64,000 bases of DNA, from NCBI GenBank assembly GCA_019155185.1, contig CM032808.1:2841492-2905491 (forward strand), written 5' to 3'. Of this stretch, positions 24,108 through 36,200 are shown piece by piece. Source of the DNA: Beaufortia kweichowensis (lineage: Eukaryota; Chordata; Actinopteri; Cypriniformes; Gastromyzontidae). Position 1 is the stretch's first letter, and each line of letters begins with the position of its first letter. The position numbers and the translations under genes are program-made. The notes beneath the pieces were generated by a model. The model was not told the origin of the DNA, did no database searches, and worked only from the letters and a program-made list of their open reading frames with translations.

Positions 24108-24817
24108 GTTATTAGAACTTATTCTGCGTTGTGTTGTGCAGCGTTGTGTTGTGCAGCGTTATTGTAGACAGAACCGCGGGACAGCAGGCAGCAGATTTAC
24201 TGGATCTTTTTACTGATCTTAAACATACCTGATCAACATAGAAATATACATAGCCTCAGATGGAGTGGCCCTTACAACTCTCTCTCCCATTGAAGCACAT
24301 TTCAAAGGGCAATGAAAATATGTATATGTGAAAAATAAGTAAAGTAATACACCTTAAACATACCTGATCAACATAGAAATATACATAGCCTCAGATGGAG
24401 TGGCCCTTACACAACTCTATAAAACAAATGTGATGCACCTCCATTACCATGTGCTCATTACCCACAAAGGTCACAAATATACTTAAAATAATGCAAAATA
24501 ACAAAAATAATCTTATGGATAATTAAAGTAACATTATATACATAAGTTTAAGTAAAAATACCAATATAAAAGCAATAAATAGAGTAATGATTAATTAAGA
24601 TTGGCAGGACAACAAAAGAAACCCACCTCTCCCATTGAAGCACATTTCAAAAGGGGAGAAAAGGGGACAGGACAGGTAGTGAGGTCACACTGTGACCACA
24701 CAGCACTTAAAGGGGAAGCACACATTTAGATCAGGTGAACCATATTGAACATATTAAACAACGGTTTTGTGTGAATTATAATAACATTATAACAGTATAT
24801 TTTGTATACCTGTTACA
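24108..24817 (-). repeat. 5' LTR of the Ty3/gypsy element
   Basis: A complete right-hand LTR, about 703-710 bases. It has the same internal duplication as the left copy. Its inner edge is uncertain by a few bases because no clean CA end is visible before the primer-binding site. Near-identity with the left copy indicates recent insertion. Confidence 0.88.
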
Positions 24818-25197
24818 TTAGCAATGCCATACCTAAAGTTCTAAATTTAATAGAATAGCAGAGTACACACAACAACTATAATGTTAACAGATGATAAATG
24901 TTAAAACATCGACGGCAAAACAAACTCTGTTTGAATTTAAAAGGCATGAGTAGTTAAAATGTATAATTGTAGCTCAAGCTTGTTGTTCCAGCACCACCAA
25001 GAATGTTGATTCTAAAACAACACGATACTTATCACAGCGACCCATTGTGGTGTGACGCACGTTATTTGAAAAAGATGACAAACAGGGCAAACAATCCTAA
25101 ACGATAGACGATAGAGTACAAATGTACTCAAGAAAGAAGCAAAAAGAACAATAACAACCTTAACCACTCAGTATGATGAATAAATACACCTCACAGT
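24818..25197. other. Intergenic sequence between transposons
   Basis: About 380 bases of AT-rich sequence with no recognised feature. It is the host sequence left between the Ty3/gypsy and hAT insertions. Confidence 0.5.
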
Positions 25198-25205
25198 AGA
25201 TAAAG

Positions 25206-25755
25206 CAGTGTTGCCAACTATTTTCAATGGAAAGTAGCTAAAGTCTGCTCGAAAAGTCGCTAAATGTCGCTAAGTGACGTCATGCGTAAATTTGCATATT
25301 AATGACGTAATCACGTCGTATTTGCATTCTGCCTAATGGTGGTACTTTATAACTGTTTTCCCACATAATATCCAGTATAAAACTGTTATCAATTAACGAA
25401 GAAAAAGAATTAACTTCAAAACAAAGGTGAAGCAGGTAAGTGATTGGTCCGTGGCAACACTGTTTGCACATGCGCAGCTCATTCACGTCTATGTCAGAGG
25501 CCGTGCGGTCACTGGTATGTGCTGCTCCTCTCAGCCGGAGCCAGCCCTCACTGATCAGAGCAGACACAGGGAGAGGTACCGAGAAAGCAAGACCTCGCTC
25601 GCGCTCTCAGGACAGTACTGGCGACATTTGGAAAGTTGCTAAGGTTTGTCCAAAAGTCGCTAGATTTGTCGCTAAGCGCTTTTTAAAAAAAAGTCGCTAA
25701 AGGGGTCCGAAAAGTCGCTAAATCTAGCGACAAAGTCGCTAAGTTGGCAACACTG
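25206..25755. mobile_element. Non-autonomous hAT element with perfect 8-bp target duplication
   Basis: The ends are CAGTGTTGCCAACT and its exact complement. The flanking octamer AGATAAAG is present on both sides (25198-25205 and 25756-25763), the 8-bp duplication that defines hAT insertion. Subterminal regions repeat GTCGCTAA many times in both orientations, as hAT transposase-binding motifs do. The interior has no transposase frame. The perfect flank duplication suggests the insertion is not ancient. Confidence 0.88.
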
Positions 25756-25879
25756 AGATAAAGTCTGGGGGGGCGAGCTAAGCACATGTAGTTTTCTCGG
25801 CGGTTTTTTTCTTTTATATTTTATCTGCTATCATCCCAACTTTATTTTTGATATTGATTCGTCGGAGAGTATTGACATT

Positions 25880-26752
25880 ATGTCAGGAAAAAAAGTTTCT
25901 AGCCATCCAAAAATAATAATCCCAGGAAACAAGGCAACAGCTGTGAAAACGTTAAATGTTAATACCGAACACGAATACGCCATGGAAATTGGTCGTGACG
26001 ACCTCAAGGATAAACGCAAAGAGCCCTCATCCGTACAAAACACTCCAACTAAGATCTCCACCAAGAAACTGAAAGGCGCTGAGGATCTTGAGATTTCCAA
26101 TGCAGCTCTCCTGGAAGCATTAGTCGCCAGGTTTGGTTTGCAAGATGGAAAGTTGGGTTGTATTGAAAGTAAGATCACCGAGAATAGTCTGATGATTGTA
26201 AACCTATCCAAGACAGTGGAATTCAACGCAGCGGAAATTAAGGACTGTAAAGCCAAAATGAATCTGTTTGATAAACAACTCACCTCCGCTCTCGCAACAC
26301 ATGCAGACTTGACGAGTCGTACATCAGAGCTTGAACGCTACAAAAGAAGATGGAACCTCCGAGTGATTGGAATGAATGAGGCCGCAGGTGAAGACGTCCG
26401 TAAAGAAATCATCTCATTGTTAGCTTAAATAGCTCCTCACCTGCAGCACAAGCTTGATGACATCGTGGATACAGTCCACCGCATTGGCCCAAGGCAAAAG
26501 AATAAATCCAGACAGGTGACCATTCAGTTCTGTATGAGGAAATATGGAGATGAATTCTGGCGCTCCACGAAATTTTCGGACATCTGTAAAGCCAGGGGGA
26601 TAAAGTTCACGGAGGACTTATCCAAAGAAGATCGAGAGGCTCGTGCGGCGCTGTGGCCGATGATCAGCAAGGCCAGAGCGAAGGGAAAGAAAGCCTACTA
26701 CCGCGGGCCTTACGGCTATATTGAAGGAGCTCGCATCGTCAAAAATAGCTGA
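25880..26752 (+). pseudogene. LINE ORF1 (RNA-binding chaperone), one in-frame stop
   Basis: The frame opens at MSGKKVSS and runs to a TAA at 26426-26428. It then continues in the same frame to 26752. The first part has a predicted coiled-coil stretch (residues about 70-165). The RRM-like start RRWNLRVIGMNE and the C-terminal part with VHRIGPRQ and SRQVTIQF follow the L1 ORF1p order. In active elements this protein trimerises and coats LINE RNA. The single nonsense codon truncates it before the C-terminal domain. Confidence 0.85.
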
Positions 26753-26929
26753 GTTTGAACTCTCCTTGACGAAAAGATGTAAGTGGGATGTTCTATCATG
26801 TTTTTGCTGTTGAGCAGGATTTCGTTACAGTGCTCTGTTTAAGGCAGACGTTGTTCACGTGTTCTATAGATGTTTTACTTTGTTCTTTGATCATTCATTA
26901 TAATACGTTATTTTATTTTGTTTATTAGA

Positions 26930-27765
26930 TCGATGTTTTCGGTGAAGACATCATTATTTTGTATTTTTTAAATGCAAGGGGTCTTTGTAACTCTGTGAAA
27001 AGAAAAGCCTTTTTTCTTTTTTGTAAAAACAAAGGTTTCTAAGAAGAAACACATTCTAAGCCCGATGATGTTAAATTCTGGACAAATCAATGGGGTGACA
27101 AAGTAGTCTTCAGCCATGTTTCTATACAGTCAGCAGGGGTAGCTATTTTATTTAATAACCTCCCTGGGAAAATACTAAAGTCAATGACTGACTCGAACGG
27201 TCATTGGATTTCAGTTGTTTTAAACATTGATGATGTTCTGTTTATTTTATTTAATGTGTATGGCTACAGCAGTATTCCTCTTAATAACAAATTTCTATCT
27301 GAAATCTCTAATCTTTTGTTTGAATTGAAACTTTTGTACCCAACTGATAATGTTATTATAGGAGGAGATTTCAATATGGTTATGGATGAGACATTAGATC
27401 GTTACCCACCTAAATTTAGTAATTCGCACCCGAACCTTCATTTCCTAAACTTTTGCTTAGATAACGATGTGATACATGCTTGGAGGGCTGGGAATCCAAA
27501 TCTAAGACAGTTCTCTTGGTTCAAACCAAATGGGATTTCCAAATCTAGGATTGATTACTGGTTAACTTCCTCTAGTTTAACTGAATTTATCAAAGACATC
27601 TCAATCTCTTCAGCACCCTTAACTGATCATTGCTGTATCTCCTTATCTTTCTGCTCGAATAAAAGAGAATCACGAAACAAGGGTTACTGGAAACTTAATT
27701 GTGACTTATTAAAGCATAGTAGTTTTTGTTCGCAAATTAGATCAATGATAAATAGAAGTCATTAG
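26930..27765 (+). pseudogene. LINE ORF2 endonuclease domain (damaged)
   Basis: An APE-type endonuclease fold is recognisable from FLNARGLCN, VIIGGDFNMV, SRIDYWL and the TDHCCISL motif containing the catalytic Asp-His. Near 27035-27055 the segment containing the catalytic glutamate is partly lost and interrupted by a stop. The frame closes at 27765. The domain would nick target DNA to prime reverse transcription; this copy cannot. Confidence 0.85.
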
Positions 27766-27789
27766 ATAAAAGTCATCTTTCATTCATAA

Positions 27790-30082
27790 GTAAATGGGAG
27801 TACCTAAAACACAAGATTCTGGAATTTTCTATACATTTTAGCAAAAATTTAAGTAAAGCTAGAATGCATTTGGAGGAAGAATTATCTAGAGAGCTAAATA
27901 ATGTATGTAATAGAGGCGAAATGGATGATGAAACCAGACTAGAAATGTTATCTTTACAATCCAAAATTGATAATTTGTATATTCAAAAAGCCAAAGGAGC
28001 TTATGTGAGATCTAGAGCAAGATGGATAGAGAAAGGTGAAAAAAGTAATAGTTATTTTTGCAGACTCGAAAAAAAAGCGACAGAAATACTATAAATTCTC
28101 TTTATGTTAATGGAAGCATAACTAACTGCCCAAAAATAATTTCTTCCGAAAGTTTTACATTTTATAACACTTTATATAGCTTCACCTTTTCTGCAATAGA
28201 TTGTAATATTTTTTTTGAAAGAATACATACTAATATACCGCAGATTGACCAACATTTTAAAGATTTGTGTGAGGCGGGCATTAAAATTGAAGAGCTTAAT
28301 AAATCTATAGATAAATTATCCTCAGGAAAATCTCCAGGCCCTGATGGCCTCACCCCGGAATTTTATAAATTCTTTAAGGAAGACTTGAGGGATTTATTGT
28401 TTGAAGTCTTTCTTCAGTGTCTTCACAATAATACACTTGCTTCAACTATGAAGCAAGGACTAATTACTCTAATACCCAAGCCAGGCAAGGATGCTTGACA
28501 AATAGATAATCTTCGACCCATGACTCTTCTTAACTGTGATTATAAAATTTTAGCTCACATATTTGCCAACAGGCTAAAAGAAGGATTAGACCAAATAATA
28601 AGTGAATCACAATCTGGATTTATGAAAGGTAGATCAATACATAATAATATTAGACTAGTTCTAGATATTTTGGATTATCATGAATGGATTGAGGATGATG
28701 GTTACATTTTGTTTTTGGATTTTAGAAAAGCGTTTGACACAATTGAACACAATTTCATATTTGATTCTCTTAGTAAATACGGTTTAGGTAACAAGTTCAT
28801 ATCTTTAATTCAAATGCTATATAAAGACATCAATAGTTCTATATCACTGTCGCATGGAACTTCTCAGAGATTTAATATTACACGAGGAATTAGGCAAGGT
28901 TGTCCCATTATTGTCCCTTTATTGTTCATTTTGGCTGTAGAGATGCTCACTATTTTGATTAATAAGGATGATAGTTTTGATAAGCTCAAGGTATTTGGAA
29001 GACAAATTTCTATTAGTCAGTTGGCAGATGATACAACTTTTTTTTTAAAGGATAAATATCAAATTGATAAAGCTATTAGATTAGTTAATCTCTTTTCCGA
29101 TGCTTCTGGTTTGCATTTAAATATAAACAAATGTGAATTACTTGCAATTCATGACAGTGATTTAGACCATTTATGTAATATCCCAGTTAAAACCTCTGTA
29201 AAATACTTGGGGATTACTATTACTAAAGATAATAATCGTAACATTCAGGAAAAATTTGTAAACAAATTTCTAAAAGCAAAGTCAATTCTTAATAGTTGGT
29301 TACAAAGAGATGTCTCAATTTTTGGAAGAATTTTGTTGACCAAAATTGAATTTCTCTCTAGGTTTGTTTACCCAGCCTCATCACTAGCTATCCCTCTTCA
29401 TTTACTTAAGGAATATAACAGCACAAACTTTAATTTCATTTGGAAAAATAGGCATCATTATATAAACAAAAATGATTTAGTTCGCAGTTTTGAAGAGGGA
29501 GGTCTGAATGTTACTGACTTGGAAATATTGAATAATGCTTTAAAAACTCAATGGCTAAGATCATTTCTCCACAACACGAACAGTATGTGGTTTTCAGTTT
29601 CTTCTTCAGTGTTTGGGAAAGTAAGTGGTCTCGAATTTTTAATTAAATGCGATTTTGAATTGTCCAAGTTACCGCTCAAATTGTCTCTCTTTCATCAACA
29701 GGTTTTGTTGTGTTGCAAACTAGCCTTTTCTCACAATTTCAGTCCTCACAAGACTTGTATTTGGAACAATTGTTTTATTTTACATCGCAATAAGTCTTTA
29801 TTTTATGGAAATTGGTTTAAATATAATATTATTTCTTTATTGGATATGATGGATAACCATGGTGACATTCTCAACTATAATGATTTCTGTCTGAAACATG
29901 GATTTGTATGTCATCCTAAAGAGTTTTATACAGTTGTAAATGCCATTCCTAAAAGTATGATATTATTGCTCAAAGGAATTCTTTCTTACTATGCCGTGAC
30001 ATTCTCTCTTCCATTTCTGTGTCTGGGTACTTATTCTATTAGAGATCAAAAATGTACCAATTTATTTATTAGACATGTTTTC
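27790..30082 (+). pseudogene. LINE ORF2 reverse transcriptase domain (interrupted)
   Basis: The pieces at 27864-28094, 28058-28498 and 28520-30154 (whose tail past 30082 is solo-LTR sequence) form one RT. There is a frameshift at an A-run near 28070 and an in-frame TGA at 28496-28498. Motifs seen in order are SRARWIEKGEKSNSYF, GKSPGPDGLTPEFYK, LDFRKAFDTIEH, GIRQGCP and the catalytic LADD in SQLADDTTFFL. Past the thumb region the frame is cut by the solo LTR at 30083. Confidence 0.9.
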
Positions 30083-30539
30083 TGTCACGGAGCCGATGCC
30101 TTCAGCATCGGATTCCCCCATCACGTCATTCGTTCCCGTTCCCCGGAGTTTTAATGGACTTCACTTCCCACCATGCATTGCACCTCGCACACCTGTTCAC
30201 TGTTTGTAATCTTGTTGAGCACGTGTTTAGTTACTATCACCCGCACCTGTTTGTTATCAGTTTGTTTCATTGCCTGTATTATTTAAAGTCTGTCTTTCAG
30301 TTTAGTTATTGTCGGTATTGTTGTTGTAATGTCGTTGCGTGGGTCTGTATCATCAGTATTTTATCCGTGTCTGAACCTGTTTGATCTGGAAGTGTTACCT
30401 GTACCTGTTTGATCTGGAAGTGTTACCTGTACCTGTTTTGGTCTGGATTACTCTGTTCTTTGGAAAAGCTCCAGTAAAAGTCTGTCGTTTGAAAGCACTC
30501 TCTGTCGTTCTGGTCTCTCTCTACCCCAGCACCGTAACA
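30083..30539 (+). mobile_element. Solo LTR inserted in the LINE
   Basis: 457 bases starting TGTCACGGAG and ending CACCGTAACA, i.e. TG...CA ends. It is flanked by the 5-bp duplication TTTTC (30078-30082 and 30540-30544). No internal element remains, so it arose by recombination between two LTRs. It contains a tandem repeat around TGATCTGGAAGTGTTACC near 30385-30445. LINE coding sequence resumes directly after the right TTTTC. The end sequence suggests a Ty3/gypsy-type LTR; the family is unknown and it is unrelated to the large element at 16501. Confidence 0.85.
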
Positions 30540-30544
30540 TTTTC

Positions 30545-30949
30545 ATTAGCAGACTCTATCCAAATCGACTCAGACGTCACCATATTTTTAAGGATTTTGA
30601 TTCAAAGGAATTAAAAGAGATAAGAATGAGTTATCTCTCTTTTCCAATTTTCCCAAAAGTAAAAGAGCTACCATTTAAAATAATGAATGATATATATCCA
30701 TCGAAAGAATTCCTTAGATTAAAATTTGATGTTGAGCAGAATTCTTGTCAATTTTGTGAAAGTGATATTGAAGCCACTGAGCACATTTTCTTCAACTGTA
30801 TCCATTCAAAGCTGTTTTGGTCTCATTTAAATAATAGAATGTCCTGTGTCAATATCCAGATTGACCCTTTTGATTATAAACAAATTGGAGTCTCTAAAAA
30901 AGACTGTACACAACATTACTTGGTTAATAATCTTAATCTAATAATCTAG
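30545..30949 (+). pseudogene. LINE ORF2 C-terminal CCHC segment
   Basis: Continuation of LINE ORF2 after the solo LTR. It includes FPKVKELPFKIMNDIYPS and the cysteine/histidine cluster CQFCESDIEATEHIFFNC, which is characteristic of the C-terminus of Tx1/L1-type ORF2 proteins. A stop at 30947-30949 follows. The 3' UTR and A-rich tail then run to 31381. Confidence 0.85.
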
Positions 30950-31393
30950 TAAATTTTTTATCCATAAATGTAGATTCTTAAAAACTACCCCTTCTTTTCC
31001 TCACTTTAAAAATGAGCTTAAAGTTTTTGCTTCCCTTTCAAATAATAAGGCTATTACATTAGCCAATTTTTTCAACGATTTTAGTGATTCATAATATTTT
31101 ATAACCCCTTTGCAAAATTATGTAAATATATTTATTTATTTTTTATTTATTTTTTATTATTATTATTTATTTTTAGTGTAATACTTTTCACTTTGACTTT
31201 GTAGTTGTGTCTGCCTTTATATAGTTGCAATGTGTATTTTTATTTCTATTTTCTATTTCTATTTTGTATTTCTGTAATTGTGAAATTTCTATTTTGGTTC
31301 ATTTAAAGCCTGTTTGGTTTGTAAATTTCTTGATTTTCAATAAAAAAATAAATAAATAAAAAGTGAAAGTAAAAAAAAAAAAGATAAAGTCTG

Positions 31394-33130
31394 ACAGAGG
31401 AAATGGTTATAATTCAGGCAGTGGTTCCCTCTGGTGGTTGGATAAATGTTTCATAAAGTGACATTATTCATAGAGTGAAATTTTACAGGGATACTGTGTA
31501 AACCAGTGCTAGAATATATGGACCAGGACAAGGTTAAACAAGCTAATTGTAAGGTCTTAATTAAATTAGTATGTAAAGGGTTTTGTAATTACTGGATAGT
31601 TTGTAAGTCGCTTTGGATAAAAGCGTCAACTAAATGCCTAAATGTAAATGTAAATAGTTTGTAACTAACTTTGGCTTGTAAGTCAAATTTAGTGATCGCA
31701 CAATTTGTTCTATTTGTTCTGCAAGTGGTGTAGGTTGTAAATAAACAATTATAGTTAAAATTAAAGTATTTTTCAACAATAATAAATTATATTTCTATTG
31801 AAATAAGATATTATATATAAAATATTTATGCACGTTGTGCAGTCTTGATGCAGATATATTAACTAGAGCCCAATTCATTTGTTTCTGCATGTTTAAGATA
31901 ACTCAAAAGTGTTAGTGCTAGTGCAGACACCACAGATGAACAACCAGTTATTAAAATAGATTGTGCGGTCATGTTGACCTTTTCAGGCAGACTGGGCGCA
32001 TGAAGGAAGCGTACTACGGTTTGAATAGGACCCATCCGATCACATCCTCGTTCTAACTAACAGAAAGACCTTCTTTGTGTGTTTGTGTTGGGGTGGGTCA
32101 GCGTGATGTAATTCTATGTAACAGTTAAGTGTATGAGAGGTCAGAAAAGAGAAGATGAGGGGTTAAAGGTCAGTCTTTCAACCCCCCCCTTGAACTCTTG
32201 ATATGAGGATTTAGATACAGTGTGTGGAATGTTGGTCGGAGGTGAGAGACTCTGGGATTCGTTTGCTTGTTTTACCCACATTGTTTTACTTTCTCATGAG
32301 TTGAAATTTTAATTCTTAGAGGAGACAATGCGAAGATTTTGGTGATTTGTGAAATGAATAAAACATTTTGAAACAAATAACTTGGGTTAATAATACTTGT
32401 ACTTACTAAAGCCAAAACATATTCTATGCAAGTATGCAACATTAAGTTTTGAGGTTTTTACAGCAATAGTTTTAGCTGTTGTAATATAGTAAATATAATA
32501 GATTTTATTAGATGAAAATGGCATTTTTATGAATATGCATGTTTAATACAACCTGAAAAACCGTAGGCCGGCAACCCTGAAAATATATCTGGACCCATTA
32601 TGCCCTCTTTGCTTTGGAAGCGTCACTGTCTGTTTGTACATTGTTTCAAGTGTATTATTGTTTGAGTGTCAAGACAATAGTTTACATAGTGTCTGACTGT
32701 GAGTTTTATACTTACAATGTCTAGATTTCAAATTGTTCCTTCAAAATATAGCTAGACATATAGCTTGCTAGCACAGAGTAATGGTTTATTAAATGTGCAG
32801 TGAGTTCATGTTTGAACAACCCTTCAGTTTAGCATTCACGTAACATTTTCTGGTGAAAGTATTTCATTGGCACCTGCTTGTGTTTTTATATTTGTCTAAT
32901 GTACCATTAGATAGATTTTTCTAATTAGGTTGTATTAGTAACCAACACATGAAAAAGTACATTACACATGATTGTTGGCTTTTAATTTAACACATTTAGG
33001 TTCAATATGAATAACTGACAAAGGAACTGACATCTGTCTTCTAATGAAGTACATGAAGTTTTATGGGCCAGCGTAGGGGGGGAAATGAATGTGTGTTTTT
33101 GGATGACCCCTAAAAGGAGGTGCCTGTAGA
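31394..33130. other. Intergenic region between LINE and calymmin-like gene
   Basis: No exon was recognised. It contains a short dispersed fish repeat at about 31600-31655, listed separately. Regulatory elements of the downstream gene are expected here but none can be read with confidence. Confidence 0.5.
31600..31655. repeat. Short dispersed fish repeat (GTAAGTCGCTTTGGATAAA type)
   Basis: The string TAAGTCGCTTTGGATAAAAG followed by GCGTCAACTAAATGCCTAAATG is a very common tail in teleost interspersed repeats. A related copy lies at about 61511-61555. The parent family was not determined. Confidence 0.55.
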
Positions 33131-33141
33131 CACAGATGCTT

Positions 33142-33147
33142 TATAAA
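33142..33147 (+). promoter_or_regulatory. TATA box of the calymmin-like gene
   Basis: TATAAA occurs 116 bases before the first codon, placing transcription start near 33170 and giving a short leader. A TATA promoter fits a strongly tissue-restricted matrix gene. The start site itself is inferred. Confidence 0.5.
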
Positions 33148-33262
33148 GCTCTGGAGAAACCTGCATGTGTCTTCTGTCTGTAAAACAATTTTCTTTTCAT
33201 TTTGGGCCATATTCCTCTCTCCTGATTCTTTCTGCTTCTTTTTTTCCCTATTTTATTTCACA

Positions 33263-36200
33263 ATGTTGAGATGGACACTTCTAAGGATGATGTTATTGCT
33301 CTGGATGACAAGAGTGACACTACAGGGCGGCACAGGTGAGGATGTAGAAAATAAGACTATATAAATAAGCAAATGTTTTGTGTTTTGAAAATAATCTCAT
33401 TTGCTATTAGAGTTTCTTATATATACAAACATTCAAATTTTGGAAAAACATACTCACTTTTTCCACATTTAGAATAAGAGTAAACTTGTCAAAACCATGA
33501 AATAACGCAATTGTAACTGTGAGATATACGTTGTGACTAAAAACATCCAAAAGTAATGAACATTGTTATATTTGATCATTTTCAAAAGTAGTCACCATTT
33601 GACTAGAATTTGTAAAATCATATTCTTGACATTTAATCATCCAGTTTCTTGAGGATTCAACCTGAGAAGATTTTTAAACGGCACTGAAGAAATTTCTGCC
33701 TATATGCTGGATACTTACTGGCTGCTTTTTATTCATTATTTGCTCCATCTATATCAAAAATACTTTTTAATAAATAAATTGTAGCTTTCTACTTAGATAA
33801 ATATGTAAAAATGTTGCCATAATTATATTTTTGTCTACAAATAATTTCAAACATTGAATTGTACACCTTCAGATTAAAAGACTTTTAAGAGTACAAAATC
33901 ACGAGAAACAATTTTTGTCATTTTTGTCTACAATTTTTCCTGGTACTGTAGGTCCATGCATCATTTGTATTATGTCTGTGCCTTTCAAGGCTGTGAGATG
34001 TTCAAGATAATATTGAGGATTTTTATTAAACATTTTATTTTGCTCCCATTGCTAATATTCAAGTAGTTTAAATAGTGTGAATCCAACCCAATGGGTAATA
34101 GGAAAAAAAATATGATAGATATTTAATCTCTGTGTCTTACTGCATCATGATTACCTGAAAATCCTGACAGCATTTTGTGAAACATCTTTCCCCTGCCAAA
34201 AGCTTCTTAACACCAAATCAAAGTGAATGATGTTTTCTTGGCAGTGCCTGTCTGAATTTAACATCCCGTTGTGAGAATAGAATTTTATTACTTGTACACA
34301 GTTAGTCTATTGATACGCTTTCCTTTTGCCTTCATGTGGCAAGATATTTAGACAACAGTTTCCAATTACCTGTAAAAAATTTTAAACCTCTTTGACTAAA
34401 TTTGGTAGTTTGGTAGGCACAACTGAAAAAAATTGATGCATCAAGAAAATTTGAGAGGTTTTGAGTTTTTTACAGTGTTCTGATTTCATTCAGCTTTGTA
34501 AAGATGTGTGAGATTAATTGGAGATTTGTGGACTACCTATATTCAATTTAACAGAAGAAAAGAACATAGTATTTGCTATTGTATATAACAATGTTGATTT
34601 CATTTGTTTTCAGGTTATAGTTTGGGCCCTGAAAGAAAAATGAAAGGAAATGGTGAGATCCACTAGTGCACATTGATTTTTTTCTGTGTAATCTTTTCTT
34701 CTGAGAAGTATAAAGAATAAAACAATGTTATAACAGTTAGTGAAATGAAAATTCAGATTTACACAACATTACATTCATTTCAATAATGAAATTATGTAAT
34801 AATATGAAAATAAAAGGTCCCAATATTCTCTGTTTGTTTCTCAAATGTTTCAGGATATGGAAACCCATCTGCTGTAGCTCCTGGAAATAACGGTCAGTCC
34901 ATGATGAATATGATCTTTTCTAACTGTAGTGGCATTATTCTGCTTTGACTATTCCTCAAATATGATTGATTCATCTTTTTTAATCTTCTGCAGGTCAAAG
35001 TGCGTCTCTTCCATCAGCCAATGGAAATGGAGCTGCATTCAAAGGTAAAAAAATCCTCGTCTTTTTGGGAGATTGTGTGTTTGTCATTTTTACCTCTTAT
35101 ATTGTGTGTTTGTCTCATATAAGGTTATGGAGCTCTAGCAGCAGGATTTAAAAATATATTATATATTATATAAATATATTATAATACATAATGAAGGAAA
35201 AACTGAAAAAATTGCTTTGATGGCATTTACACAGAATTACATTCATTTAATATATTTAATTTTTTCATGTTTAAATAAAATTATATTTTTACAAAATTCT
35301 CTGTGTTTTCTCAAATGTTTCAGGATTTGGAAACCCATCTGCTGTAGCTCCTGGAAATAACGGTCAGTCCATGATGAATATGATCTTTTCTAACTGTAGT
35401 GGCATTATTCTGCTTTGACTATTCATCAAATATGATTGATTCATCTTTTTTAATCTTCTGCAGGTCAAAGTCCAGCAGCCAATGGAAATGGAGCTGCATT
35501 CAAAGGTAAAAAATTGTTTTTTGGAGATTGTGTGTTTGTCATTTTTACCTCTTATATTGTGTGTTTGTCTCATATAAAGTTATGGAGCTCTAGCAGCAGG
35601 ATTTAAAAATATATTATATATTATATAAATATATTATAATACATAATGAAGCAAAAACTGAAAAAAATCCTTTGATGGCATTTACACAGAATTACATTCA
35701 TTTTAAGTATATTTTATTTTTTCATGTTTAAATAAAATTATATTTTTAATAAACAGAATTCATATAATTTTCACAACATTTTCTGTGTTTTCTCAAATGT
35801 TTCAGGATTTGGAAATCCATCTGCTGTAGCTCCTGGAAATAATGGTGAGTCCATTATGAATATGATCTTTTCTAACTGCAGTGACATTACTCAGCTTTGC
35901 CTATTCATTAAATATGATTGTTTCTTTTTTAATCTTCAGGTCAAAGTGCGTCTCTTCCAGCAGCCAATGGAAACGGAGCAGCATTTAAAGGTAAAGATTA
36001 TTCTGTTTATTGGTAAGATAGTATTTTTGTCATTTTGACCTATGACATTTTTTGCTTGTATTATAAGGTTATGGAGCTTCAGCAGCAGCCGCACAAAATG
36101 GATATGGAGCCAAACCCAATGGTGATTAAATATAATTTATTGTAAAGTACAGTACGTGTGTTACAGCCATTGTTATTTGATTAAAACATCAGAATTCTCT

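Larger units (their letters stand above)
16501..24817 (-). mobile_element. Ty3/gypsy LTR retrotransposon, nearly complete, reading frames interrupted
   Basis: Two long direct repeats flank an internal region. On the minus strand the internal order is gag with zinc knuckles, protease, reverse transcriptase, RNase H, integrase, which is the Ty3/gypsy order. The element reads right to left, so the right repeat is the 5' LTR. LTR outer ends on the 5' side are TGTAACAGG at 24817 and 17204. A primer-binding-site candidate follows the 5' LTR, and a purine-rich GGGGTGAA precedes the 3' LTR at about 17205. Coding frames are split by many +1/-1 shifts. The left edge is cut by the assembly gap. The specific clade was not determined. 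Confidence 0.92.
25768..31381 (+). mobile_element. Tx1/L1-like LINE, nearly full length but inactive
   Basis: A two-ORF non-LTR retrotransposon ending in an A-rich tail and flanked by a 12-bp target-site duplication AGATAAAGTCTG (25756-25767 and 31382-31393). ORF1 is L1-like. ORF2 has an APE-type endonuclease, a reverse transcriptase with LADD, and a C-terminal CCHC segment. Damage includes an in-frame stop in ORF1, a deletion and frameshifts in the endonuclease part, an in-frame stop before RT motif 1, and a solo LTR in the 3' part. I place it in the Tx1/L1 group from RT and endonuclease wording only. Confidence 0.9.

Noticed and set aside
25427..25700. Overlapping frames of 71 and 86 codons
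   Set aside because: They are within the hAT non-autonomous element and are built from its GTCGCTAA repeats; no transposase motif.
30154..30614. Two short plus-strand frames after the LINE RT
   Set aside because: They lie inside the non-coding solo LTR and run out of it.
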